Below, piece by piece: positions 1 through 7,127 of a stretch of DNA of 7,964 nucleotides. This DNA is from an uncultured Eisenbergiella sp. (GTDB lineage Bacteria > Bacillota > Clostridia > Lachnospirales > Lachnospiraceae). The stretch spans positions 1 to 7,964 of the forward strand of contig CANQTI010000086.1 in assembly GCA_947626725.1 (NCBI GenBank). The letters run 5' to 3'. A program made the translations under genes and the position numbers. How positions within the stretch are numbered: position 1 is the stretch's first letter; the number at the start of each line of letters is the position of its first letter. Below the pieces are notes generated by a model, which searched no databases, was not told the DNA's origin, and saw nothing but the letters and a program-made list of their open reading frames with translations.

Positions 1-750
1 CTTTTGTGCCGCTGGGTGCAGGCGGGCAGCTTTTCCCCGCTGTTCCGCAACCACTCCGCGCTGGGCGTGCGCTATCAAGAGCCCTGGCGGTTCGATGAGG
101 AGACGCTGGATATTTACCGGGAAGCGGTGCGGCTGCGCTACCGCCTGATCCCTTACTATTACGATCTGTTTTTCACCGGGGAGAAGACGGGGCTTCCCAT
201 CATGCGCCCGCTGGTGCTGCATTATGAGAAGGATCCCGCGGCCAGGGAGTGCGGCGACGAATTCCTGGTGGGAGAAAACCTGCTGGTATCGCCGGTGGTG
301 CAGCAGGGTGCTCGGATCAAGGCGGTATATCTGCCGGAGGGCGTCTGGTATGACTGGCATACCGGAGAACGCCTGGAGGGCGGACGATGGCTGATCCGGG
401 AAGCACCGCTGGATACCTGTCCGCTGTATGCCAAAGCGGGAACGGTCCTGCCGACGTGGCCGGTCCAGAATTATGTGGGCGAGAAGGACACGGACGGGAC
501 GCTGCGGCTGGAGGTCTTCCCGGGAGAAGGCGTCTGGGAGCATTTTCAGGACGACGGAGAGAGCTTCGCCTACCGGGAGGGCGCGTACAACCAGTATCAC
601 TGCGAGCTGACGGCTGACGGACGTCTGACGGCGGAGCTCGTGCACGCGGGCTATGCGAAGCGGTATCACAGCGCGGAGGTCCGATGTCTGGGACGGGTTT
701 ACCGGGCGGAGTTCGCGGACGGGCGTTTTGAGATCCTGCTGGAAAAATAA
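1..750 (+). CDS. Glycoside hydrolase family 31 (alpha-glucosidase/alpha-xylosidase type), C-terminal part, 5' end outside window
   Basis: The reading frame is open from the window edge and ends at TAA 748-750, giving 249 visible residues. Family GH31 enzymes hydrolyse alpha-linked glucosides or xylosides with retention. The visible part begins near the conserved RWVQAGSFSPLFRNHS segment, which lies late in the catalytic barrel after the nucleophile and acid/base aspartates; those are therefore upstream and not visible. It continues through the end of the barrel (YRLIPYYYDLFF, GLPIMRPLVLHY), then the proximal beta-sandwich (DEFLVGENLLVSPVV, VYLPEGVWYDWHTGE, PLYAKAGTVLPTW) and a distal beta domain with FQDDGES. 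The substrate cannot be settled without the N-terminal two thirds. No signal peptide can be assessed. The TTG at 4-6 is an internal leucine codon, not the start. The stop codon lies inside the first unit of a 34-bp tandem repeat. Confidence 0.93.
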   Translation, partial: LLCRWVQAGSFSPLFRNHSALGVRYQEPWRFDEETLDIYREAVRLRYRLIPYYYDLFFTGEKTGLPIMRPLVLHYEKDPAARECGDEFLVGENLLVSPVVQQGARIKAVYLPEGVWYDWHTGERLEGGRWLIREAPLDTCPLYAKAGTVLPTWPVQNYVGEKDTDGTLRLEVFPGEGVWEHFQDDGESFAYREGAYNQYHCELTADGRLTAELVHAGYAKRYHSAEVRCLGRVYRAEFADGRFEILLEK

Positions 751-814
751 AACCGGGCGCAGGGAAAAACGGCCGGAGAAATAAAACCGGGCACGGAAAG
801 AAGCGGCCGGGAAA
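747..814. repeat. 34-bp imperfect tandem duplication at the end of the GH31 gene
   Basis: Units 747-780 and 781-814 both start ATAAAACCGGGC and both contain CGGCCGG near the end. I count 26 of 34 identical positions by hand, with the differences being purine transitions. The first unit contains the gene's TAA stop codon (748-750), so the duplication copied the 3' edge of the coding sequence into the intergenic space. Confidence 0.75.
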
Positions 815-864
815 CGGGGCCGGACGGACAGCCGCCGGTCCTGAGAGCAGAACAGAAGCATGAT

Positions 865-911
865 CTGCCCGGCGTTTGCATATATTAGTGCAAAACGTCG
901 GGCGGCTTTTT
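865..911 (+). terminator. Intrinsic terminator after GH31, abutting the spmA-like start codon
   Basis: The left arm 865-880 (core GCCCGGCGTTTGCA) pairs with 889-905 (core TGCAAAACGTCGGGC). One bulged A and a few G-T pairs interrupt the stem, and the loop is TATATTAG (881-888). A T-run follows at 907-911. This is a textbook Rho-independent terminator for the upstream gene. It ends only two bases before the ATG at 914, so the only purine-rich ribosome-site candidate for the next gene (GGGCGG, 900-905) lies in its 3' arm. Confidence 0.85.
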
Positions 912-913
912 GT

Positions 914-1564
914 ATGCTGAATTATATCTGGGCTTTTATGATTGCGGTGGGCGTCCTGTACGGGGCCTTTACCGGGAATATCGAGGCGGTATCCAACGCG
1001 GCGCTGGACAGCGCCAGGGAGGCGGTGGATCTCTGCATCACCATGATCGGCGTTATGGGGTTCTGGGTGGGACTGATGGAGATTGCAAAAAATTCCGGTC
1101 TGATTAAAAGGATGACCCGAGGCATTCAGCCCTTTGTCTCCTTCATGTTCCCGCGGCTCCCGAAGGATCATGCGGCGCGGGAGTACATTTCCGCCAATCT
1201 CATCGCCAATATCTTGGGGTTGGGCTGGGCCTGCACACCGGCGGGCTTAAAAGCTATGGAAGCGCTGCAGGAGTTGAACGAAGAAGAATGTGCGCGAAAT
1301 CAGGGAGTGCACGGGACGGCCAATGCGGGGGCCTTTGGCAGGCCGGGCTTTGATCCGAGGGTCGCCAGCAATGAAATGTGTACGTTCCTGATCTTGAACA
1401 TTTCCTCCCTGCAGTTGATCCCCGTGAGCGTGATTGCATATCGGACTCAGTATGGCAGTGTGAATCCTACGGCCATCGTAGGGCCGGGGATTTTGGCGAC
1501 CCTGGTAAGCACGCTGGCCGGGATTGTATTCTGCAAGCTTATGGATAGAAAGCGGAGAGCATAA
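914..1564 (+). CDS. spmA: SpmA-like spore maturation protein (nucleoside-recognition/Gate domain membrane protein)
   Basis: The product has 216 residues, close to the usual SpmA length of about 200. In Bacillus SpmA acts with SpmB in spore-core dehydration and maturation; the fold is the Gate (nucleoside recognition) membrane domain. The sequence shows an N-terminal hydrophobic segment (about 4-22, YIWAFMIAVGVLYGAFTGN) and a second one (36-58, CITMIGVMGFWVGLMEIA). Next comes the conserved NLIANILGLGWACTPAGLKAM stretch (about 95-115), followed by two C-terminal hydrophobic segments (about 153-175 and 189-208). An Ala/Gly-rich insert (about 120-142) precedes SNEMCTFLILNISSLQLIP. I chose ATG 914 because SpmA proteins typically begin with M-L-N-Y-I-W. 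ATG 860 would add 18 residues encoded by the terminator hairpin and has no good ribosome site. No spmB follows, which is unusual. Which promoter drives it is unclear. Confidence 0.85.
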   Translation: MLNYIWAFMIAVGVLYGAFTGNIEAVSNAALDSAREAVDLCITMIGVMGFWVGLMEIAKNSGLIKRMTRGIQPFVSFMFPRLPKDHAAREYISANLIANILGLGWACTPAGLKAMEALQELNEEECARNQGVHGTANAGAFGRPGFDPRVASNEMCTFLILNISSLQLIPVSVIAYRTQYGSVNPTAIVGPGILATLVSTLAGIVFCKLMDRKRRA

Positions 1565-1580
1565 GTCTCTTCGCTTTTTC
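1549..1580 (+). terminator. Probable intrinsic terminator overlapping the spmA-like stop codon
   Basis: AAAGCG plus GAGA (1549-1558) pairs with TCTC plus CGCTTT (1566-1577). There is a two-base bulge, and the seven-base loop contains the TAA stop (1562-1564). The T-run at 1575-1579 forms the tail. The stem is modest, so this may be weak on its own. Confidence 0.5.
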
Positions 1581-1587
1581 AAAACGC

Positions 1588-1641
1588 GGCAGCGGAGGGC
1601 GTGTGGGCTGTCACCTTTTTAAGCATGGCAGCGGAGGGCGT
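1588..1641. repeat. Duplicated 15-mer within the terminator cluster
   Basis: GGCAGCGGAGGGCGT occurs at 1588-1602 and exactly again at 1627-1641. Each copy is followed within about 15-20 bases by a T-rich run. The second copy forms the left arm of the terminator at 1630-1659. The first copy has lost a matching right arm, so it looks like a decayed duplicate of the same terminator module. Confidence 0.6.
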
Positions 1642-1659
1642 AGGGTCCTCCGCTTTTTT
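1630..1659 (+). terminator. Intrinsic terminator downstream of the spmA-like gene
   Basis: The perfect 8-bp stem AGCGGAGG (1630-1637) / CCTCCGCT (1647-1654) has a 9-base loop and ends in a T-run at 1654-1659. It separates spmA from the two-component operon, whose promoter lies just downstream. Confidence 0.85.
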
Positions 1660-1697
1660 AAAGCGTGAAAAGCCCGCCGAATAATTGTCGATTCTCT

Positions 1698-1725
1698 TTG
1701 AAACTGTGCGGGAAAATGTTATACT
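1698..1725 (+). promoter_or_regulatory. Sigma-A promoter of the histidine kinase/response regulator operon
   Basis: TTGAAA (1698-1703), a 16-base spacer and TATACT (1720-1725), with an extended -10 TG at 1717-1718. The expected transcription start is near 1732, giving a leader of about 90 bases. That leader contains a small hairpin, GAATAAA (1756-1762) / TTTATTC (1771-1777), which could be an operator or leader structure; I have no evidence for its role. Confidence 0.75.
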
Positions 1726-1821
1726 GAAAGCAGGTTTTTGAAACATGTGCGTGCGGAATAAAAGGAACTGTTTATTCTGATGTTTGCCAGCGGAAAGCGG
1801 ATGGAATGGGAGTGTGACGGA

Positions 1822-3576
1822 ATGAAAAAGCGACTGCTTCATAACAGGCCGATTTTTATACAGCTTCTGCAGTTTTCCCTGGTGATCAGCCTGATTCCGC
1901 TTTTAGTGGTTTTTGGTCTTCTGTACCGGAAAATGGGGGACATGGTGACGGATGAGATCGCGGATTACCGTAACCAGATCACGGCTCAGTATATGCAGAA
2001 TCTGCAGGCGCGGCTGGAGCAGTACAACAACAGTCTGGATTATATCTCCAAAAACACCCTGATTCAGGAAAATTTGCGGAATGCATCCGGGAACCCTTAC
2101 GATAAAGGCGTAGTGATCACCAGCGAGGTGTATAAATGTCTGCTGCTGGACCGGCAATCCGAGATCCGTAACTGTATGATCTATTCCCTGGTGGACGACA
2201 GTCCCGTATACGGAGCCAGTGTGACCATGATGCAGGAGGCCAGCCGAGAGGTATGGTATCTTCAGGAGCGTGCCATGTCCGAAAACTGTTTCATGTATTT
2301 CACGCTGGACGGCACAGTGCCGGTGCTTTCTTTTGTGCAGAACATCGAGTGGGCTGATCGTGAGAATCTGAGGCATGAGCAGATCGGCATCGTGAAGCTG
2401 GATCTTCAGGTGAAAAATCTGTTCATGCCCATTGCGGCTGAGGAAGAGGCCCGGCTGAACTATGATGTGATCGTGTGCGGACAGGATGGAGAAGTCTTCT
2501 TTTCTACGGATCCAAAGAAGGAAAAGCTGCCGGATGCCCTGGAGAAGGGTCTCGTGGAAAGCGATACGGGAAACTATATCGTGAATGAAACGGAGCTGAA
2601 GGATTACGGACTTCAGCTGCTGTTTGTATTCGACCAGAGGGAGCTTCAGCAGCAGAGACGGGAAGCCTTGTGGATGGTGTTTCCAGTCCTGGCTGCGGTG
2701 ATTGCCGTGACCGCGGTGTGCGCCTGGGTGTACGGAAGGGACTTTTCCAAACGCGTAGGGCTTCTGGTGAGCAAGTTCCGGCGCGCGGAAACCGGAAATC
2801 TGGTGCCTTCTGAGCCCATCGGCGGCCGGGACGAGGTGGCGATGCTGGACGAGCAGTTCGGGCATATGCTGACCACGCTGGAGGAACTGATTCAGACTAA
2901 TTATGTGCAGCAGTTGGAAAATGAAAAGGCGCAGCTGAGGAACCTGCAGCTGCAAATTAATCCCCATTTCCTGTACAATACGCTGGAGACCATCAGTTCC
3001 ATCGCAGCGGTGAACCATGCCTTCGTGGTCTGCGATATGTGCGAGAAGCTGGGAGATATCTTTCGCTACAGTCTTGGAAAAAACTATGGGGAATATGTAA
3101 CGGTTGAGCAGGAACTGGTCCATACGAAAAACTATATTTTTATCCAGCAGATCCGTTATGGGAACCGGTTTGAGGTTTTTTATGATATCGGAGTGGATGT
3201 CTGCAAATATCGAGTCCTGCGTTTTATTCTGCAGCCTGTGGTGGAAAACGCGATCCTGCATGGGTTGGTGGAGCGGCAGGAAAAGGGGATGCTGACCATT
3301 TCTGCCCGGGAGGCGGACGAATGTTTACTGATCGAGGTAGTGGATGATGGTGTGGGAATGGATGCGGAGCAGGCCGTCGCATTGAAATCTTATATGGAGC
3401 AGGAAGATGAGCCGGAGGAAAAGGTGGGCAGCATCGGGCTGCGCAATGTAAACCGCCGCCTGCAGCTGGCCTGCGGCCGGGAATACGGGCTTTCCATTGA
3501 GAGCAGTCTCGGAAAGGGCTGCAGGGTCACTTTTCGTCTGCCGGTACTGCGGGTAGAAGAGAACGGAAAAGGATGA
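1822..3576 (+). CDS. YesM-type sensor histidine kinase (two-component, membrane-bound)
   Basis: The product has 584 residues. It senses an extracellular signal, most often a carbohydrate in this family, and phosphorylates its partner regulator. Transmembrane segment 1 is at about 15-35, an extracellular sensor domain of about 245 residues follows (probably Cache-like), and transmembrane segment 2 is at about 283-303. A HAMP region (about 305-360) and a coiled linker lead to the His-kinase core with NPHFLYNTLE (phospho-acceptor His382). The ATPase domain shows the N-box VVENAILHG (474-481), VDDGVGMD (507-514) and GSIGLRNVNRRL (536-547). This arrangement matches the PF06580 plus HATPase class. 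ATG 1822 is chosen because GGGAG (1808-1812) sits nine bases upstream; the in-frame ATGs at 1780 and 1801 lack a good site and would add hydrophilic residues before the membrane segment. The response regulator follows 61 bases downstream, almost certainly co-transcribed. Confidence 0.95.
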   Translation: MKKRLLHNRPIFIQLLQFSLVISLIPLLVVFGLLYRKMGDMVTDEIADYRNQITAQYMQNLQARLEQYNNSLDYISKNTLIQENLRNASGNPYDKGVVITSEVYKCLLLDRQSEIRNCMIYSLVDDSPVYGASVTMMQEASREVWYLQERAMSENCFMYFTLDGTVPVLSFVQNIEWADRENLRHEQIGIVKLDLQVKNLFMPIAAEEEARLNYDVIVCGQDGEVFFSTDPKKEKLPDALEKGLVESDTGNYIVNETELKDYGLQLLFVFDQRELQQQRREALWMVFPVLAAVIAVTAVCAWVYGRDFSKRVGLLVSKFRRAETGNLVPSEPIGGRDEVAMLDEQFGHMLTTLEELIQTNYVQQLENEKAQLRNLQLQINPHFLYNTLETISSIAAVNHAFVVCDMCEKLGDIFRYSLGKNYGEYVTVEQELVHTKNYIFIQQIRYGNRFEVFYDIGVDVCKYRVLRFILQPVVENAILHGLVERQEKGMLTISAREADECLLIEVVDDGVGMDAEQAVALKSYMEQEDEPEEKVGSIGLRNVNRRLQLACGREYGLSIESSLGKGCRVTFRLPVLRVEENGKG

Positions 3577-3637
3577 TGGCAGGACAGAGGAAGGGCACGG
3601 AGTCGGACGGGCGAGAGCGGCGGAGGGGCAGCGAAAT

Positions 3638-5329
3638 ATGGGGAAAGAGATACGGAAAAATATTTTGATCGTGGATGACGAACAACTGATCCGGCAGGGC
3701 TTTTTGGCCCGCCTGGAATATCTGAAGATCGAGCGGGACGAGGTGTTCGAGGCCGCCAGTGGCCGGGAGGCGCTGGAGATCGTGCTGCAGCATCCGGTGG
3801 ATATTGTGGTGACCGACATCCGTATGCCCGATCTGGACGGGCTGACGCTGATCCGGCAGGCTAAAGAGATTCGAAAGGAAATTCGTTTCGTAGTATTGAG
3901 TGGGTATGCGGAGTTTTCCTACGCGGAAACCGCAATCCAGCTGGGAGTGCGGGAATATCTGCTTAAACCGCTTTCCAATGAAGAGCTGAAGCGCACCTTT
4001 GATAAGCTCTATGAAGAAATGGAACAGAGCAGACGAATGCGGGAATCACTGCGGCGGGAACAGCGGCTGTCTCTGGAGCAGAGGGAATACCGGCAGGAGA
4101 GGGAAATCAATGCGCTGGTCTCCAACCTCTCCAATCTGGAAGTCGGAACAGAACAGATGGAGCGGATCATTCGTCCGGAGGACGAGGAGATCGTCCGTCC
4201 GGCGGAAAAAGCTGCGGCGGACGGCGGGCAGGAAGCGGGAAAGAAATGCGCACCCGCAGGCGAAATGCGTGCTGCCGCTCTGGCGCTGGTGAGCGTGGAA
4301 CTGGAGCAGGCGGAAAGCCACGGATTTTCCGGGGAGGATCATGAACTGATCCGCTTTTCCGTGCGCAACGTGTTCAATGAGATCACCGGCGACTGCGAAA
4401 AGGTCATCGTGAACTGCCTGTCGGACTACTGGATGCTGTATGCGCTGTTTCTGGGAGACGGAGAAAAGAAACTGCGGGAGGAGATCAGCAGGATTTACGG
4501 ACGGATGGCGCTGGTGCTGAAGAAGATTGGCGCGGCTGTCAGCATTGGCGTGGGAGGCATTGGCCCGGGCCTAACCGGCCGGTCCCGGCAGGAGGCGGAG
4601 AGCGCCCTGCGGCAGAGGATGGCCTACGGAAGCGGCCTGTATTTTTATGAGGAGCGGAAGCCGGAGCTGCGGTTTCCCGATACGCAGGTACAGCGCCTGG
4701 GGCAGTATCTGGAGAGCGGAGAGCTGGAACGGATCCCGGAGCTGCTTTCACAGATTTTTTCGGAAGAGATGGCGCGCAGGTACGGGGCATCCTATCTGCA
4801 GTTCATGTGGATCTCCTCGCTGAATCAGGTTTTTCATTATTACAGCCGGCAGGATGAGGGGAGCGCCGGAATGGACCGGCTGATGAAGGGTTTTTTCTCA
4901 CCGGACCGGGTGCGGACGGTGGAAGAGCTTCGGGAAAAGCTGTGGCAGATCATTTCCGAGTGCGTGGATGCGGAGCGGCTTCCGGACGCCAGCCTGAGCA
5001 GCCGCATCCGGATGGCGGAGCAGTATATCCGGAATCATTATGAGGAAAATCTCACCGTCTCCGATCTGGCGGAACGGTTCGGGATGAGCCCCAATTATTT
5101 TTCCTTCGCGTTCAAAAAGGAGCTGAACTGTTCCGCAGTCTCCTGCCTCACGAACGCGCGGCTGGAGAAGGCGAAGGAGCTTCTCACGGGCTCCGACCTG
5201 AGCGCCGCGGATATTGCGCAGCGCGTGGGATACCGGGAGAGTCAGTACTTCTTCCGGGTGTTCAAGCGCAACACGGGGATGACGCCGCTGCAGTACCGGG
5301 AGAGAGCGCGGGAAAGCCGGGAAAAATAA
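3638..5329 (+). CDS. YesN-type response regulator with AraC-family DNA-binding domain
   Basis: The product has 563 residues. The receiver domain (about 8-125) contains the acidic pair Asp13-Asp14, phospho-acceptor Asp60 in TDIRMPD, Ser88 and Lys110 in LLKPLS, so all key residues are present. A charged, probably coiled-coil linker (about 115-168) is followed by a central region (about 205-340) that resembles the degenerate GGDEF-like domain common in YesN regulators. The C-terminal AraC helix-turn-helix pair (about 456-555) shows LTVSDLAERFGMSPNYFS and ADIAQRVGYRESQYFFRVFKR. GGAGGGG at 3622-3628, nine bases before ATG 3638, supports the start. It should act as the transcriptional output of the kinase encoded just upstream. 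Its targets are not visible; such pairs usually control sugar ABC transporters and glycosidases. The last codons and stop (from 5316) form the outermost part of the giant inverted repeat. Confidence 0.95.
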   Translation: MGKEIRKNILIVDDEQLIRQGFLARLEYLKIERDEVFEAASGREALEIVLQHPVDIVVTDIRMPDLDGLTLIRQAKEIRKEIRFVVLSGYAEFSYAETAIQLGVREYLLKPLSNEELKRTFDKLYEEMEQSRRMRESLRREQRLSLEQREYRQEREINALVSNLSNLEVGTEQMERIIRPEDEEIVRPAEKAAADGGQEAGKKCAPAGEMRAAALALVSVELEQAESHGFSGEDHELIRFSVRNVFNEITGDCEKVIVNCLSDYWMLYALFLGDGEKKLREEISRIYGRMALVLKKIGAAVSIGVGGIGPGLTGRSRQEAESALRQRMAYGSGLYFYEERKPELRFPDTQVQRLGQYLESGELERIPELLSQIFSEEMARRYGASYLQFMWISSLNQVFHYYSRQDEGSAGMDRLMKGFFSPDRVRTVEELREKLWQIISECVDAERLPDASLSSRIRMAEQYIRNHYEENLTVSDLAERFGMSPNYFSFAFKKELNCSAVSCLTNARLEKAKELLTGSDLSAADIAQRVGYRESQYFFRVFKRNTGMTPLQYRERARESREK

Positions 5330-5627
5330 ACCCGCCCGCACCGGACGCCCTGCCTCCGCTCCTTCCCCTGCGGACGACGGGCGCTCATGGCGGAGGCCAT
5401 GTGAAAACACGGAAAATCCAATCAGCGGCGGTTCGATGCCCAAAACCGCCGGGGAATACGAAAACTCGCTTCGCTCAGACAGTTCGTATTCCCCGGCGAG
5501 GTCATCGACCGCCGCTGACGGATTTTCTCGTATTTTCACATCAAGCCTCCCGCCATTGAACGCCCGTCGTCCGCAGGGAAAGGAGCGGGGCAGGGCGTCC
5601 GGTGCGGGCGGGTTTGTTTTTCCCGGC
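5316..5627. repeat. Giant inverted repeat copy 1 (312 nt) between convergent genes
   Basis: The left arm 5316-5462 pairs with 5483-5627. The outer part is almost perfect: 5328-5353 matches 5590-5615 over 26 bp without mismatch, and 5354-5383 matches 5561-5589 with one mismatch and one gap. The middle has small bulges. The inner stem 5447-5462 / 5483-5498 is a perfect 16 bp around a 20-nt loop (5463-5482) containing CTCGCTTCGCTC. Below the inner stem is an asymmetric internal loop, 5439-5446 (CCCAAAAC) against 5499-5502. The left arm overlaps the response regulator's last codons and stop. T-rich tracts beside the stem on both strands (5613-5621 on plus; complement of 5322-5330 on minus) would allow bidirectional termination for the converging operons. 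This element fills the whole gap between the two genes. Confidence 0.95.
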
Positions 5628-5630
5628 CGC

Positions 5631-6539
5631 TCAGCGAAGGCGGATCGGCGGGGCTACGCAGATCAGGTTTTCGAGAGCCGTGTCGTTTTCGAAGAGCTCG
5701 GGGATCAGGACCGTGCCGGGGGCGAATTCGGAGACCGCAATGACATCGCCGGGGGAGCACTCGCCCTGGCCCGCCGCGGTGCGCAGCGCGATGCGGTACT
5801 GCTCCGGGTGCGGCGTATAGCCGGGCTTCCCGGTCTGCTGAACCGCGAAGCGGATCGCGCCGTCTTCCGGATCGGCCAGGAGCAGCGCGCCGCGGGAAAC
5901 CCAGGTGCGCATATTTTTTATGGCATGCTCCAGCTCACGGGCGATATCGCCGCCCTTTTCTCCCTCAATGTAGGTGCCGTAATGCCCTGCCAGGGGCGTG
6001 CTGCCGTGCAGATCCATCCCGCAGGTGGCGGCCAGGCAGTGGCCGGAGAACACCAGATTTTCCCAGAGGCGCAGGGCAGGCTCATTGACCTGGTGCAGCG
6101 GCTCCAGATTGTTAAAGATCTCGATGAAATCGCAGCAGGAATAGTCCGTCATTTCCATTTCAAAGCGGCAGCCTTTGGCAAAAGGCCAGCCGAAGGAATA
6201 GGGATGGGCGATGCCCGTCAGGGCGCCCTTGGCGGAGGCGGCCCGGAACAAAAGCTCGGGCTTATGCCGGTTGATATCCTCCCAGGGTACATATTCCGTC
6301 AGGTTCAGGCACAGGATGTGCCCATAGTAGGTGGTGTATTCCATGCCGGGGATGAATTCGATGGGCAGGTGATTTTCCTCGATGATCCTGCGCATTTTGG
6401 GATTCCCGGATATGGTGTTGTGATCCGTTAGCGCGAAACCGTCCACGCCATCGGCCAGAAAAAAGTCGATCAGCTCCCGGCAGTTGAAGGACGCGTCGGA
6501 TTCCGTCGTATGATTGTGTAGCTCCAGTCTTTTATACAT
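5631..6539 (-). CDS. PHP-domain metal-dependent hydrolase (CehA/McbA-like metallohydrolase)
   Basis: The product has 302 residues. PHP-domain proteins are multi-metal hydrolases acting mostly on phosphoester substrates. The metal-ligand pattern is complete by eye: His8 and His10 (HNHT), Asp15, Asp39-His40 (TDHNT), Glu67 (GMEYTT), His74, His112 (GIAHPY), Glu140, and Asp176/His178 (GMDLHG). The C-terminal part (about 205-302) is probably an added beta-rich domain (TWVSRGALLLADPEDG onward) whose role I cannot name. No signal peptide or membrane segment is seen, so it is probably cytoplasmic. AGGAG lies eight bases before the ATG (complement of 6537-6539) and supports the start. It is the second gene of an operon, 86 bases after the upstream hypothetical gene, and ends three bases beyond giant repeat copy 1. 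The exact substrate is unknown. Confidence 0.88.
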   Translation of the reverse strand: MYKRLELHNHTTESDASFNCRELIDFFLADGVDGFALTDHNTISGNPKMRRIIEENHLPIEFIPGMEYTTYYGHILCLNLTEYVPWEDINRHKPELLFRAASAKGALTGIAHPYSFGWPFAKGCRFEMEMTDYSCCDFIEIFNNLEPLHQVNEPALRLWENLVFSGHCLAATCGMDLHGSTPLAGHYGTYIEGEKGGDIARELEHAIKNMRTWVSRGALLLADPEDGAIRFAVQQTGKPGYTPHPEQYRIALRTAAGQGECSPGDVIAVSEFAPGTVLIPELFENDTALENLICVAPPIRLR

Positions 6540-6549
6540 AAGATCGTCT

Positions 6550-6648
6550 CCTCATCTGACGCTTAACACGCGCACGGTCAGCGGAACCGGCCCGGTATAT
6601 TCCGGCTGGTTCCCTCATCTGACGCTTATCGTGCGCGAACGGTCAGGG
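6550..6648. repeat. Imperfect direct repeat duplicating the 3' end of the hypothetical gene
   Basis: CCTCATCTGACGCTTA occurs at 6550-6565 and again at 6613-6628, 63 bases apart. Homology continues past each copy (GCGC, then ACGGTCAG or CGGTCAG). On the minus strand the 6613 copy spans the stop codon and last codons of the upstream hypothetical gene. The 6550 copy now supplies the ribosome-binding region of the PHP gene. It looks like an old local duplication of the gene's tail. Confidence 0.7.
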
Positions 6649-7096
6649 TATATGCGGTATTGTCCAGAAGGACGGAAAACGCCAGCACCGTCACCCGCAG
6701 GACTCCTTCGATGCAGGGCTGGGGGATGCAGCCTTCCGTGGCCTCCTCCGGGGAAAAATACATGTGGCGCGTCTCCAGCTGCCGGTGAATGCCGCCGATA
6801 AACGTGCCGTTCAGGGTGGCGATGGTGTGGATTTCCGTCTTCATCTCGTGGTAGATCGCGTGCTCCAGCTCTTCCGGAGAGGAGGGGGCAAGCCCATATT
6901 CCTTTTTGCAGTAGTCCAGCAGTTCCTTTTTGAGCGCTTCGCTCACGTCTCCCGGCGAAAAGTGTCTGGGGCCGAAGGTGAATTCGATATCCAGCTCCCG
7001 GTAGGTCTGATCCAGACAGACGGTGTAGGAGATCTGGCCCGTGAAATCCCGGCACAGCGTTCCGCCTACCTGATAGATTGTCTTCATGTCTTCCAT
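6626..7096 (-). CDS. Conserved-looking hypothetical protein, 156 aa, cotranscribed with the PHP hydrolase
   Basis: I cannot assign a function. The protein is soluble, with no signal peptide or membrane span. It has an N-terminal beta-rich stretch (TIYQVGGTLCRDFTGQIS), a central helical region (SEALKKELLDYCKKEYGL; SPEELEHAIYHEM) and a C-terminal part with IHTIATLNGTFIGGIHRQL, EGCIPQPCIEGVL and a beta-like tail. It resembles small DUF families seen in Lachnospiraceae; DUF6669 comes to mind but I cannot verify that. The start at ATG 7096 is supported by GGAAGGG (complement of 7105-7111) eight bases upstream. The in-frame ATG nine bases later is less well placed, and longer in-frame starts would read into the promoter and giant repeat 2. 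It is the first gene of a two-gene operon with the PHP hydrolase. The tail of the gene is duplicated downstream. Confidence 0.8.
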   Translation of the reverse strand: MEDMKTIYQVGGTLCRDFTGQISYTVCLDQTYRELDIEFTFGPRHFSPGDVSEALKKELLDYCKKEYGLAPSSPEELEHAIYHEMKTEIHTIATLNGTFIGGIHRQLETRHMYFSPEEATEGCIPQPCIEGVLRVTVLAFSVLLDNTAYTLTVRAR

Positions 7097-7127
7097 GGCG
7101 TTTGCCCTTCCAGTAAGATTTTTTCTC

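Noticed and set aside
860..913. Extended N-terminus of the spmA-like protein from ATG 860
   Set aside because: The extra 18 residues are encoded by the terminator hairpin and do not resemble SpmA N-termini.
1725..1738. Possible catabolite-response (cre) site TGAAAGCAGGTTTT
   Set aside because: The central CG and the right half TTCA are missing, so it falls too far from the cre consensus.
1780..1821. Earlier starts (ATG 1780, ATG 1801) for the histidine kinase
   Set aside because: No suitable ribosome site precedes them; GGGAG is well placed for ATG 1822, and family members begin with a short basic stretch before the first membrane segment.
1903..3261. Long minus-strand open frame (452 codons) opposite the histidine kinase
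   Set aside because: The plus strand shows clear kinase motifs and membrane segments; the antisense frame has no recognisable domain and is a by-product of GC-rich codon use.
5436..6431. Long plus-strand open frame (331 codons) opposite the PHP gene
   Set aside because: It begins inside giant repeat 1, has no ribosome site and unusual composition, and the opposite strand encodes a PHP protein with complete metal-ligand motifs.
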